Shown here: in pieces, positions 1 through 7,943 of the stretch
How positions within the stretch are numbered: position 1 is the stretch's first letter
How the letters are laid out: each line of letters opens with the position of its first letter
Source of the DNA: Streptomyces sp. RB17
GTDB lineage: Bacteria; Actinomycetota; Actinomycetes; Streptomycetales; Streptomycetaceae
Assembly: GCF_009604455.1 (NCBI RefSeq)
Contig: NZ_WEGL01000010.1
Span: 1-64,000 of the forward strand
Direction of reading: 5' to 3'
Length of the DNA stretch: 64,000 nt
The notes under the pieces: model-generated
Database searches by the model: none
Told to the model about the DNA's origin: nothing
The model's input: only the letters and a program-made list of their open reading frames with translations
Program-made: the position numbers and the translations under genes

Positions 1-320
1 ACCGAAGACGGGGTATCAACATATCTGGCGTTGACTTTTGGCACGCTGTTGAGTTCTCAAGGAACGGTCGCTTCCTTCGTACTCACCCTCTCGGGCTTTC
101 CTCCGGGCGCTTCCCTTCGGTGTTTCCGACTCTATCAGATCTTTTCTCGATCCGATTTCCTCGGTGCTTTCCAGGTTTCCGCGTGTTTCTCGCGGTTTCC
201 TTTCCGGCGGTTCCGACTTTATCAGAAGTTCTGAGTCGGTTTTCCCACCCGCTCCGGGCATCCGTGTCCAGCGCGTGAAGTGCTGGGGTTCCCGGTTGGG
301 CGGAGCCGTAAACGTACTGG
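1..320 (-). promoter_or_regulatory. rRNA operon leader/promoter region (rrn lies left of window)
   Basis: Read on the minus strand, this AT-richer stretch matches the layout of Streptomyces rRNA leaders. It has a boxA-like antitermination element (positions 64-46, minus-strand TTCCTTGAGAACTCAACAG) followed by a segment reading GCGTGCCAAAAGTCAACGCC. Two direct repeats with TCTGATAAAGTCGGAA and TCTGATAGAGTCGGAA cores (227-211 and 140-124) contain TAAAGT and TAGAGT, which could serve as -10 boxes; no good -35 is visible 16-18 bases upstream of either. The 16S gene itself would start left of position 1. No protein-coding gene is supported here. Confidence 0.7.
46..64 (-). promoter_or_regulatory. 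boxA-like rRNA antitermination element
   Basis: The minus strand reads TTCCTTGAGAACTCAACAG. This matches the boxA-type motif that precedes 16S genes in actinobacteria and recruits the Nus antitermination factors. nusA itself is encoded at 57164-58150. Confidence 0.65.
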
Positions 321-356
321 AGCGGGGCGCCTAGATGCAAATCGAGGCGCCCCGCT
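321..356 (-). terminator. rnj terminator hairpin
   Basis: An inverted repeat has arms AGCGGGGCGCCT and AGGCGCCCCGCT (one bulged position) around a short loop. It lies 24 bases past the rnj stop codon and separates rnj from the rrn leader. As in many Streptomyces terminators there is no long U tract. Confidence 0.65.
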
Positions 357-379
357 CGGGTGATGCTCCCGACGGGTCG

Positions 380-2065
380 TCAGACCTCCACGACCACAGG
401 GAGGATCATCGGCCTGCGGCGATACGTGTCGGAGACCCACTTGCCGAGGGTGCGCCGGACGAGTTGCTGGAGCTGGTGCGGCTCCACGACGCCGTCCTGG
501 GCGGACCGCTCCAGCGCCTCCGTGACCTTCGGGATGACGTCGGCGAAGGCCGAGTCCTCGATACCGGAGCCGCGCGCCTGGATGTGCGGGCCGCCGGTGA
601 TCTTGCCGGTGGACGAGTCCACGACCACGAAGACCGAGATGATCCCCTCGTCACCGAGGATCTTGCGGTCCTTGAGGGCCGGCTCGCCGACGTCGCCGAC
701 GGAGAGGCCGTCGACGTAGACGTAACCCGCCTGGACCTTGCCGGAGATCTTGGCCTTGCCCGCGACCAGGTCGACCACGACGCCGTCCTCGGCGATGACG
801 ATCCGGTCGTGCGGGACACCCGTCAGCGCGCCCAGCTCGGCGTTGGCACGCAGGTGGCGCCACTCGCCGTGCACCGGCATGAGGTTCTTCGGTCGGCAGA
901 TGTTGTAGAAGTACAGCAGCTCGCCCGCGGACGCATGGCCGGAAACGTGCACCTTGGCGTTGCCCTTGTGGACGACGTTGGCGCCCCAGCGGGTCAGGCC
1001 GTTGATCACCCGGTAGACCGCGTTCTCGTTGCCGGGGATGAGCGAGGACGCCAGGATCACCGTGTCGCCTGCGACGATCCGGATCTGGTGGTCCCTGTTC
1101 GCCATCCTCGACAGCGCCGCCATCGGTTCGCCCTGTGAGCCCGTGCAGACCAGGACCACCTCATGGTCGGGGAGGTCGTCCAGCGTCTTGACGTCAACGA
1201 CCAGGCCCGGGGGCACCTTCAGATACCCCAGGTCCCTCGCGATGCCCATGTTGCGGACCATGGAGCGGCCTACGAAAGCGACCCGGCGGCCGTACTCGTG
1301 GGCCGCGTCCAGGATCTGCTGGATGCGGTGGACGTGGCTGGCGAAGCTCGCCACGATGATCCGCTTGCGCGCGCCGGCGAAGACCTGGCGCAGCACGTTG
1401 GAGATGTCGCGCTCGTGCGGGGTGAAGCCGGGGACCTCGGCGTTGGTGGAGTCCGTGAGGAGGAGGTCGATGCCCTCCTCGCTCAGCCGCGCGAAGGCGT
1501 GCAGGTCGGTGAGCCTGTTGTCCAGTGGGAGCTGGTCCATCTTGAAGTCGCCGGTGTGCACCGCCATGCCGGCGGGGGTGCGGATGGCGACGGCCAGCGC
1601 GTCCGGGATGGAGTGGTTGACGGCGATGAACTCGCAGTCGAAGGGGCCGATGCGCTCGCGCTGCCCCTCGGCCACCTCGAGGGTGTAGGGGCGGATCCGG
1701 TGTTCCTGGAGCTTGGCCTCGATCAGGGCGAGGGTCAGCTTGGAGCCGATCAGCGGGATGTCCGGCTTCTCGCGGAGCAGGAACGGGACACCGCCGATGT
1801 GGTCCTCGTGGCCGTGCGTGAGGACGATGCCCTCGATGTCGTCGAGGCGGTCCCGGATGGACGAGAAGTCCGGCAGGATCAGGTCGATTCCGGGCTGCTC
1901 CTCCTCGGGGAAGAGCACTCCGCAGTCGACGATCAGCAGGCGGCCGCCGTACTCGAAGACCGTCATGTTTCGGCCGATCTCGCCGAGACCGCCGAGCGGG
2001 GTGACCCGCAGGCCCCCCTCGGGGAGGGGCGGGGGCGGGCCGAGTTCGGGATGCGGATGACTCAA
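380..2065 (-). CDS. rnj: Ribonuclease J
   Basis: 561-residue metallo-beta-lactamase/beta-CASP ribonuclease with endo- and 5'-3' exonuclease activity on RNA, acting in mRNA decay and rRNA maturation in the cytoplasm. The zinc signature HGHEDH is at residues 84-89, with further ligands H151 (HSIPD) and D173 (GDF). The beta-CASP region carries SFASHVHR, and the C-terminal part has SGHASAGE. Length is usual for actinobacterial RNase J. The start is TTG at 2065, chosen because GAGGAG lies 7 bases upstream. It follows dapA on the same strand with a strong hairpin between them, so it may have its own promoter. Placement beside rnj of an rrn leader fits the role of RNase J in rRNA processing, though that link is inference. 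Confidence 0.97.
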   Translation of the reverse strand: MSHPHPELGPPPPLPEGGLRVTPLGGLGEIGRNMTVFEYGGRLLIVDCGVLFPEEEQPGIDLILPDFSSIRDRLDDIEGIVLTHGHEDHIGGVPFLLREKPDIPLIGSKLTLALIEAKLQEHRIRPYTLEVAEGQRERIGPFDCEFIAVNHSIPDALAVAIRTPAGMAVHTGDFKMDQLPLDNRLTDLHAFARLSEEGIDLLLTDSTNAEVPGFTPHERDISNVLRQVFAGARKRIIVASFASHVHRIQQILDAAHEYGRRVAFVGRSMVRNMGIARDLGYLKVPPGLVVDVKTLDDLPDHEVVLVCTGSQGEPMAALSRMANRDHQIRIVAGDTVILASSLIPGNENAVYRVINGLTRWGANVVHKGNAKVHVSGHASAGELLYFYNICRPKNLMPVHGEWRHLRANAELGALTGVPHDRIVIAEDGVVVDLVAGKAKISGKVQAGYVYVDGLSVGDVGEPALKDRKILGDEGIISVFVVVDSSTGKITGGPHIQARGSGIEDSAFADVIPKVTEALERSAQDGVVEPHQLQQLVRRTLGKWVSDTYRRRPMILPVVVEV

Positions 2066-2081
2066 AAGACTCTCCTCACCA

Positions 2082-2116
2082 CACGCGCCACGTACCGGTG
2101 GGGCACGTGGCGCGTG
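2082..2116 (-). terminator. hairpin between dapA and rnj
   Basis: A near-perfect inverted repeat, CACGCGCCACGT / ACGTGGCGCGTG, with an 11-base loop. It lies downstream of dapA and upstream of the rnj ribosome binding site, so it could terminate dapA transcripts or attenuate read-through. Confidence 0.6.
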
Positions 2117-2220
2117 AGACGTTCGTGCAGAAGCAGTTGTCGTTGTGGGATGCGGGCACCGGTGGCCCGTCTATTCTGTTGATCTTCAGTTGTGAAGCCC
2201 GTGTGGTGCCAAGTCTGTTG

Positions 2221-3120
2221 TCAGAGCTGTACCCCGCCGGCGGCAAGATCGATCTTGAGCTGCGCGATCTCCTCGGGCGAGCACTCGACCATGGGTGAGC
2301 GCAGCGGCCCGGCGGGCAGTCCCTGGAGGGCGAGCGCGGCCTTGGTGGTCATGACGCCCTGGGTGCGGAACATGCCGGTGTATACCGGGAGCAGCTTCTG
2401 GTGGATCTCGGTGGCCTTGACGACGTCGCCGGAGACGTACGCGTCGACGAGGGCCCGCAGGTCGGGGGTGACGACGTGGCCGACGACCGAGACGAAGCCG
2501 ACCGCGCCCACGGAGAGCAGCGGGAGGTTCAGCATGTCGTCGCCGGAGTACCAGGCGAGGCCGGACTGGGCGATGGCCCAGCTGGCGCGGCCGAGGTCGC
2601 CCTTGGCGTCCTTGTTGGCGACGATCCGGGGGTGCTCGGCGAGCCGGACGAGGGTCTCGGTGTTGATCGGGACGCCGCTGCGGCCGGGGATGTCGTACAG
2701 CATGACCGGCAGGCCGGTGGCGTCGGCGACGGCCGTGAAGTGCCGGTACAGGCCCTCCTGCGGAGGCTTGTTGTAGTACGGCGTGACGACCAGCAGGCCG
2801 TGGGCGCCGATGCGCTCGGCCTGGCGGGCCAGCTCGATGCTGTGGTGGGTGTCGTTGGTGCCGACGCCGGCGACGACGTGGGCGCGGTCGCCGACCGCCT
2901 CCAGTACGGCTCGTACGAGGTCCGCTTTCTCCGCATCGCTGGTGGTGGGGGACTCGCCCGTGGTGCCGTTGATGATCAGGCCGTCGTTGCCTGCGTCCAC
3001 CAGGTGGGCGGCGAGCCGCTGCGCGCCGTCGAGGTCGAGTGCGCCGTCCGCCGTGAAGGGCGTGACCATGGCGGTGAGGACCCGCCCGAAGGGGGTCTGC
3101 GGAGTCGAGGTCGGAGCCAT
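2221..3120 (-). CDS. dapA: 4-hydroxy-tetrahydrodipicolinate synthase
   Basis: 299-residue TIM-barrel aldolase condensing pyruvate with aspartate semialdehyde, the first committed step to diaminopimelate and lysine. Visible signatures are the GTTGES loop (residues 52-57), the YYNKP motif (115-119), Y142 in LYDIPGR and the Schiff-base lysine K170 in VANKDAKGD. The ATG at 3120 is chosen over an upstream in-frame start at 3201 because MAPTSTPQTPFGRVLTA is the usual actinobacterial N-terminus. thyX lies upstream on the same strand; dapB is also in the window (5785-6537) but in a separate transcription unit. Confidence 0.96.
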   Translation of the reverse strand: MAPTSTPQTPFGRVLTAMVTPFTADGALDLDGAQRLAAHLVDAGNDGLIINGTTGESPTTSDAEKADLVRAVLEAVGDRAHVVAGVGTNDTHHSIELARQAERIGAHGLLVVTPYYNKPPQEGLYRHFTAVADATGLPVMLYDIPGRSGVPINTETLVRLAEHPRIVANKDAKGDLGRASWAIAQSGLAWYSGDDMLNLPLLSVGAVGFVSVVGHVVTPDLRALVDAYVSGDVVKATEIHQKLLPVYTGMFRTQGVMTTKAALALQGLPAGPLRSPMVECSPEEIAQLKIDLAAGGVQL

Positions 3121-3193
3121 GGGTAACACGCTACTCGGTGCCCACTGTGCGGTCTGCCCTCGGGGGGTCGGGTAAGTCAGGACAAATGCGGAG

Positions 3194-3231
3194 CCCGGCA
3201 CTGCCTGCTCGGGGGTTCAAGCAGTGCCGGG
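3194..3231 (-). terminator. thyX terminator hairpin
   Basis: Eleven-base perfect arms CCCGGCACTGC / GCAGTGCCGGG with a 16-base loop, lying between thyX and dapA downstream of thyX on its strand. The loop contains GGGTTCAA, which resembles a tRNA T-loop, but no tRNA can be folded around it. Confidence 0.6.
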
Positions 3232-3359
3232 TCCGTTTGATCAGGCTAGATGAACTTCTCTAAATGCCGCAATACGGACACTTCGCCAGGCTGATCCGTA
3301 CATCCGTTCCGGGCGGGGGAACAGGGCTTCGTAGGCCTTTCTTACGGGGCCAGACCCTC

Positions 3360-4088
3360 TTACGGGGCCACGCGCCCGTTCGCGTTGAAGGCGGCGTGCG
3401 TCAGGGGCATGAGCTTCGCCCACTCCGCCTCCATCTTCTCCCCGACCATCTCGATCTCCCGCTGCGGGAAGGACGGCACCTTGGCCAGTTCGTGCTGGGT
3501 GCGCAGGCCGAGGAAGTGCATCAGGGAGCGGGCGTTGCAGGTGGCGTACATCGAGGAGTAGAGGCCGACGGGCAGGGCCGCGCGGGCGACCTCGCGGGCG
3601 ACGCCCTCGGCGAGCATCTTCTGGTACGCCGCGTACGCCTGCTCGTAGGACTCCCGCAGCGTGCCGCTGACCGCCTCGTGCTGGGCCGGAGTGCCCTCGA
3701 CGAAGACGTACTTGCCCGGGCGCCCCTCCTGCACGAGCTTGCGGTCGGCGCCGGGGACGTAGAAGACCGGCTGGAGCTCCCGGTAGCGGCCGGACTCCTC
3801 GTTGTACGACCAGCCGACCCGGTGCCGCATGAACTCGCGGAAGACGAAGATCGGGGCGCTGACGAAGAACGTCATCGAGTTGTGCTCGAACGGGCTGCCG
3901 TGCCGGTCGCGCATCAGGAAGTTGATCAGGCCCTTGGAGCGCTCGGGGTCCTTCTTCAGCTCGTCCAGGGACTGCTCGCCGGCGGTGGAGACGCGCGCGG
4001 CGAAGAGGACGTCGGCGTCCGAAGCGCTGGACTTCACCAGCTCGACGGTGACGTCACTGCGGAACGTGAGCGACTCGGGGGTGGTCAC
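3360..4088 (-). CDS. thyX: FAD-dependent thymidylate synthase ThyX
   Basis: Flavin-dependent dUMP methylase making dTMP with methylene-tetrahydrofolate and NADPH. The family RHR signature is in FMRHRVGWSYNEESGRY; here eight residues separate RHR from the serine, where the usual motif has seven. The C-terminal AFNANGRVAP is typical of Streptomyces. The start is uncertain: I prefer GTG at 4088 (VTTPESLTFRSDV, 242 residues), with GGAAGG about 12 bases upstream. An ATG at 4109 in the same frame would add seven residues. An 18-base direct repeat (CTTACGGGGCCA units at 3341 and 3359) covers the stop codon region. dapA follows on the same strand. Confidence 0.93.
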   Translation of the reverse strand: MTTPESLTFRSDVTVELVKSSASDADVLFAARVSTAGEQSLDELKKDPERSKGLINFLMRDRHGSPFEHNSMTFFVSAPIFVFREFMRHRVGWSYNEESGRYRELQPVFYVPGADRKLVQEGRPGKYVFVEGTPAQHEAVSGTLRESYEQAYAAYQKMLAEGVAREVARAALPVGLYSSMYATCNARSLMHFLGLRTQHELAKVPSFPQREIEMVGEKMEAEWAKLMPLTHAAFNANGRVAP

Positions 4089-4312
4089 GGGGGTCGGGGT
4101 CCTTCCCATCACAGCTGTGGTTCGCGCCCACCTTACGGGGCACCCGCCCGGGCCACGGCAGTACCCGGCCACACACGGCAGTCCCGGACCTCAAAAATCC
4201 CACCACGGATTTTTTCCGACATGGGCACCTTTTGTGTCACTCGAGCGTCTGTATCGGTGAGGCCCACTCGTTCGACCCGAAAACGTTGATCCCGAAAGGA
4301 GACGTACCCGCG

Positions 4313-4549
4313 ATGTTCCGTCGGCGTGACCCCGTGCCCTTCGCCTTCCTGGCCGAGGCGGACAGGTTCCGGAGCAATGTCACTCCCCCGCCCCGTCCGC
4401 GGGCGTCCTTCGGGGAGATAGCCGGGCGCTGGCTGCTGGGGCTCACCCTCGTCGCCGGCCTGGCGGGGGCCCTGATCCTCGGGATGCCGGCGATGTCCGC
4501 TCCGTCCAGTACGCCGGCGCAGCAGTCCCAGGCCTCCCAAGGGCACTGA
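4313..4549 (+). CDS. small single-pass membrane protein, unknown function
   Basis: 78 residues. A basic, proline-containing N-terminal half (MFRRRDPVPF...) is followed by one transmembrane helix (about residues 43-62, LLGLTLVAGLAGALILGM) and a short Ser/Gln-rich tail. The ATG at 4313 has AAAGGAG 11 bases upstream. It diverges from thyX, and the gap between them contains an AT-rich stretch around 4200-4300 that probably holds its promoter. No known family recognised. Confidence 0.7.
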   Translation: MFRRRDPVPFAFLAEADRFRSNVTPPPRPRASFGEIAGRWLLGLTLVAGLAGALILGMPAMSAPSSTPAQQSQASQGH

Positions 4550-4640
4550 GCTCTTCCGGCGGCCCAAGGGTGGTGGGCGGGAACAGCGGCGGATAGCCTC
4601 ACCGGGCACAGCCCAAGCACGCACCGAGTGAGGACCAGCC

Positions 4641-5195
4641 GTGCCCCTGTCCTTTCTGACGGCCGACCGCACGTTCGAGGCCGCGCCCGAGAGCGCGCTG
4701 CCGTACGACGACCGGGAGCGCTGGCGGCGCCCCTACCGTCCCGGTCCCTGGCGGGTGGGTGTGGCGGCGCTGGTGCTGCTGCTCGCCTCCTTCGTGATGT
4801 TCTCCGCGGTGGCCATCGCCCTGACCCGCTCGGTGTCCTCGGCCGGGGCGGTCCTGATCGCCGGGCTCGTGGTCATCGCCGGCGCGCTGCGGCTGCTGCG
4901 CATGGGCGTGTGGGTGAGCGGGCGCGGGCTGCGCCACGTCGGCTTGCTGATGACGCGTACGGTGCCGTGGGCGCGGGTGGTCTCGGTGCGAACGGTGCAA
5001 CAGCCGGTGCGCTGGCTGGGGTTGCCTCGGGCGGTGCAGGGGCAGGCGCTGACGCTCGTACGCAAGGACCGGCCGGCCGAGGACACGTCGCCGCTGTTGA
5101 CCACGCACACGCTGGACTTCCTGGGCCGGCCGGCCGCGTTCGATCGCGCGGCTGACACGGTGGAGGCGTGGGCGGCGGAGTACGTGCGCGGTTGA
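4641..5195 (+). CDS. membrane protein with PH-like domain, unknown function
   Basis: 184 residues. An N-terminal cytoplasmic stretch of about 35 residues is followed by two adjacent hydrophobic helices (about 38-60 and 66-87). Then comes a region (VSGRGLRHVGLLM, VSVRTVQQPVRWLGL) resembling bacterial PH-like domains found after two membrane helices. The GTG start at 4641 has GTGAGG upstream. It lies 91 bases after the small membrane protein gene and is probably co-transcribed with it. Function cannot be assigned. Confidence 0.75.
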   Translation: MPLSFLTADRTFEAAPESALPYDDRERWRRPYRPGPWRVGVAALVLLLASFVMFSAVAIALTRSVSSAGAVLIAGLVVIAGALRLLRMGVWVSGRGLRHVGLLMTRTVPWARVVSVRTVQQPVRWLGLPRAVQGQALTLVRKDRPAEDTSPLLTTHTLDFLGRPAAFDRAADTVEAWAAEYVRG

Positions 5196-5262
5196 CTCTG
5201 TCGGGCAAGGCCGTGCCCTGGGGTGGGCGGCCGTCCCCTGGCTGCGGCCACGTCGAGGCTGG

Positions 5263-5310
5263 TCGCGCCCACGCGGCGAAGCCGCACATCGACGCAGCCC
5301 CGCGCCCCTT
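5263..5310. repeat. dispersed ~46-bp Streptomyces intergenic element, copy 1
   Basis: The sequence beginning TCGCGCCCACGCGGCG lies in the 123-base gap between two convergent genes. A second copy with about 5 differences is at 58838-58884. It contains GCGGCGAAGCCGC, a small hairpin. It looks like a non-coding repeat family. Confidence 0.6.
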
Positions 5311-5318
5311 CGGGGTGC

Positions 5319-5771
5319 TCAGACCTCGGCCGGATTTCCGTCGTGCAGGGCGATGGCCCGTTGCATCGCCTTGCGGGCGCGGGGCGTGTCGCGGGCGTCG
5401 TGATAGGCGACGGCGAGGCGGAACCAGCAGCGCCAGTCGTCGGGGGACGCCTCGGTCTCGGCCTTGCGCTTGGTGAAGACCTCGTCGGCGGAGTCGCGGT
5501 CGATCCGGCCGCTGGGCAGCCGCTTCAGCTCGTCCACGGGCAGCCCGCCCTCGGCGTCGAGTTCGGCGGCGAGAGCGTTGGCCCTGCGGACGAACTGGGT
5601 GTTCTTCCACAGGAACCACAGGCCGATGACCGGCAGGATCAGGACGGCCACGCCGAAGGTGACCGTCAGGACCGTGCCGGACTCGATGAGCATGACGCCG
5701 CGGCTGCCGACCAGGACGAAGTAGAAGACCAGGACGGCGGCCGTGACGAGGTAGGTGATCTTCGCGCGCAT
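5319..5771 (-). CDS. membrane protein with TPR-like tail
   Basis: 150 residues. Two predicted membrane helices (about 5-24 and 30-56) are followed by a soluble tail. In the tail, DDWRCWFRLAVAYHDARDTPRARKAM fits a tetratricopeptide-type helix pair. It lies 13 bases after dapB on the same strand, so it is probably the last gene of the pnp-M16-dapB unit. No enzymatic motif; function unknown. Confidence 0.78.
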   Translation of the reverse strand: MRAKITYLVTAAVLVFYFVLVGSRGVMLIESGTVLTVTFGVAVLILPVIGLWFLWKNTQFVRRANALAAELDAEGGLPVDELKRLPSGRIDRDSADEVFTKRKAETEASPDDWRCWFRLAVAYHDARDTPRARKAMQRAIALHDGNPAEV

Positions 5772-5784
5772 CGGAGGGTCTGTC

Positions 5785-6537
5785 TCAGCTCAGGTCCAGG
5801 AAGTGCTCCAGGCCCAAGGTCAGGCCCGGAGTGGTCACCACGCGGCGGGCGCCGAGCAGGATGCCCGGCATGAAGCTGCTGTGGTGCAGGGAGTCGTGGC
5901 GGATGGTCAGGGTCTCGCCCTCGCCGCCGAGCAGCACCTCCTGGTGGGCCAGGAGGCCGCGCAGCCGTACGGCGTGGACCGGGATCCCGTCGACACTGGC
6001 GCCCCGCGCGCCGTCCAGGGCCGTCACGGTGGCGTCCGGCGCCGGGGCCGTACCGGCGGCCCGGCGGGCCTCGGCGATGAGCTGAGCCGTGCGCGTGGCC
6101 GTACCGCTCGGCGCGTCCACCTTCTTCGGGTGGTGCAGCTCGACGACCTCGACCGACTCGAAGTACGGCGCCGCGAGCTGGGCGAACTTCATCGTCAGCA
6201 CGGCGCCGATGGAGAAGTTCGGTGCGATGAGCACGCCGGTCTCCGGGGAGGCGGCGAGCCAGTCCTTCAGCTGTGCGAGGCGCTCCTCGGTCCAGCCGGT
6301 CGTACCGACGACCGCGTGGATGCCGTGGCGCACGCAGAAGTCGAGGTTGTCCATGACGGAGTCCGGGGTGGTCAGCTCCACGGCGACCTGGGCGCCCGTA
6401 TCCGCCAGCGTCTGGAGCTTGTCGCCCCGGCCGAGGGCGGCGACCAGCTCCATGTCCTCGGCGGCCTCGACCGCCTTGACCGCCTCGGACCCGATCCGGC
6501 CCCTGGCACCGAGGACCGCCACGCGCAGCTTGCTCAT
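5785..6537 (-). CDS. dapB: 4-hydroxy-tetrahydrodipicolinate reductase
   Basis: 250-residue NAD(P)H-dependent reductase, second step of the diaminopimelate branch. The nucleotide-binding loop VLGARGRIG is at residues 8-16, and the family signature ELHHPKKVDAPSGTA holds the catalytic His and Lys. The ATG at 6537 gives the standard MSKLRVAVLGA start. The reading frame stays open far upstream through the M16 gene, but that upstream part is arginine-rich antisense-like translation and not real. It lies 26 bases after the M16 peptidase gene. Confidence 0.96.
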   Translation of the reverse strand: MSKLRVAVLGARGRIGSEAVKAVEAAEDMELVAALGRGDKLQTLADTGAQVAVELTTPDSVMDNLDFCVRHGIHAVVGTTGWTEERLAQLKDWLAASPETGVLIAPNFSIGAVLTMKFAQLAAPYFESVEVVELHHPKKVDAPSGTATRTAQLIAEARRAAGTAPAPDATVTALDGARGASVDGIPVHAVRLRGLLAHQEVLLGGEGETLTIRHDSLHHSSFMPGILLGARRVVTTPGLTLGLEHFLDLS

Positions 6538-6563
6538 CTCTTGTGCTTCCTTACGGGAGGTGT

Positions 6564-7943
6564 TCAGGCGACGGCGTCGTGCAGCCGCGCGGCCTGCTTG
6601 TCCTTCAGCGGGCCGATGACCGACAGCGACGGGCGCTGTCCCAGGATGTCGCGGGCGACCGAGCGGACCTCGTCCGGGGTGACCGCCGCTATCCGGTCCA
6701 GCATGTCGTCCACGGACATCTGCTCGCCCCAGCACAGCTCGCTCTTGCCGATGCGGTTCATCAGCGCGCCGGTGTCCTCGAGGCCGAGGACGGTCGAGCC
6801 CTGGAGCTGGCCGATGGCGCGGGCGATCTCGTCGTCGGTGAGGCCGTTGACGGCGACGTGGTCGAGTTCGTCGCGGCAGATCTTCAGCACGTCGTGCACC
6901 TGGCTCGGCCGGCAGCCGGCGTACACCCCGAACAGGCCACAGTCGGCGAAGCCTGAGGTGTACGAGTACACGCTGTAGGCGAGGCCGCGCTTCTCCCGGA
7001 CCTCCTGGAAGAGGCGGGAGGACATGCCGCCGCCGAGGGCGGTGTTGAGCACGCCCATGGCCCAGCGGCGGTCGTCGGTGCGGGCGAGGCCCGGCATGCC
7101 GAGGACGACGTGCGCCTGCTCGGTCTTGCGGCCGAGCAGCTCGACCTTGCCGTACGTGCGGATCGTACGGCTGCCGTCGCGCGGGCCGATGGGCCGCGCG
7201 TCGAGGCCGTTGAAGGCGCCCGCCTTCTCGAAGGCCGCGCGGACCTGTCGTACGACCTTGGCGTGGTCGACGTTGCCGGCGCAGGCGACCACCAGGTGGG
7301 TGGGGTCGTAGTGCTTCTTGTAGAAGCGGCGGATGCGGTCGGCGGTGAGGGCGTTGACCGTGTCGACCGTGCCGAGGACGGGGCGGCCGAGGGCGTTGTT
7401 GCCGAACATGGTGTGCGCGAACAGGTCGTGCACACAGTCGCCCGGGTCGTCCTCGGTCATGGCGATCTCTTCGAGGATCGCGCCGCGCTCGACGTCGACG
7501 TCCTCCTCGAGGATCAGCGAGCCGGTCAGCATGTCGCAGACGACGTCGATGGCGAGCGGCAGGTCGGTGTCGAGCACGCGCGCGTAGTAGCACGTGTACT
7601 CCTTCGCCGTGAACGCGTTCATCTCGCCGCCGACGGCGTCGAGGGCGGCGGAGATGTCCAGCGCGCTGCGCTTGGCCGTGCCCTTGAAGAGCAGGTGCTC
7701 CAGGTAGTGCGTGGCGCCGTTCAGGGCCGGGGTCTCGTCGCGGGAGCCGACGTGCGCCCAGATGCCGAAGGTCGCGGAGCGGACCGAGGGCAGGGTCTCG
7801 GTGACGATGCGCAGGCCGCCCGGGAGGGTGGTCTTGCGAACCGTGCCGATGCCGCCTGTGCCCTTGATGAGGGTTTGGGTACGGGCGACGGCCCGCGCCT
7901 CCGAAGAGGGGCGGGCCGTCACCTTGGAGCTACGGGACGTCAC
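6564..7943 (-). CDS. M16 family zinc metallopeptidase (pitrilysin/processing peptidase type)
   Basis: 459 residues, the usual length of a single-chain bacterial M16B peptidase. The inverted zinc motif HYLEH is at residues 79-83, with the distal glutamate E159 exactly 76 residues on (VERGAILEE), so it should be active. The C-terminal half holds the second M16 fold with EVREKRGLAYSVYSY. The GTG start at 7943 overlaps the pnp stop by four bases (GTGA), indicating translational coupling to pnp. Linkage of an M16 peptidase to pnp and dapB is conserved in Streptomyces; substrate unknown. Confidence 0.93.
   Translation of the reverse strand: MTSRSSKVTARPSSEARAVARTQTLIKGTGGIGTVRKTTLPGGLRIVTETLPSVRSATFGIWAHVGSRDETPALNGATHYLEHLLFKGTAKRSALDISAALDAVGGEMNAFTAKEYTCYYARVLDTDLPLAIDVVCDMLTGSLILEEDVDVERGAILEEIAMTEDDPGDCVHDLFAHTMFGNNALGRPVLGTVDTVNALTADRIRRFYKKHYDPTHLVVACAGNVDHAKVVRQVRAAFEKAGAFNGLDARPIGPRDGSRTIRTYGKVELLGRKTEQAHVVLGMPGLARTDDRRWAMGVLNTALGGGMSSRLFQEVREKRGLAYSVYSYTSGFADCGLFGVYAGCRPSQVHDVLKICRDELDHVAVNGLTDDEIARAIGQLQGSTVLGLEDTGALMNRIGKSELCWGEQMSVDDMLDRIAAVTPDEVRSVARDILGQRPSLSVIGPLKDKQAARLHDAVA

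Noticed and set aside
3194..3231. Possible tRNA (GGGTTCAA T-loop-like sequence)
   Set aside because: Only one stem-loop exists; no acceptor, D or anticodon arm can be drawn. It is a terminator-type hairpin.
6538..7593. Upstream extension of dapB through the M16 gene
   Set aside because: The Arg/Pro/His-rich extension has no family similarity, and MSKLRVAVLGA is the normal start.
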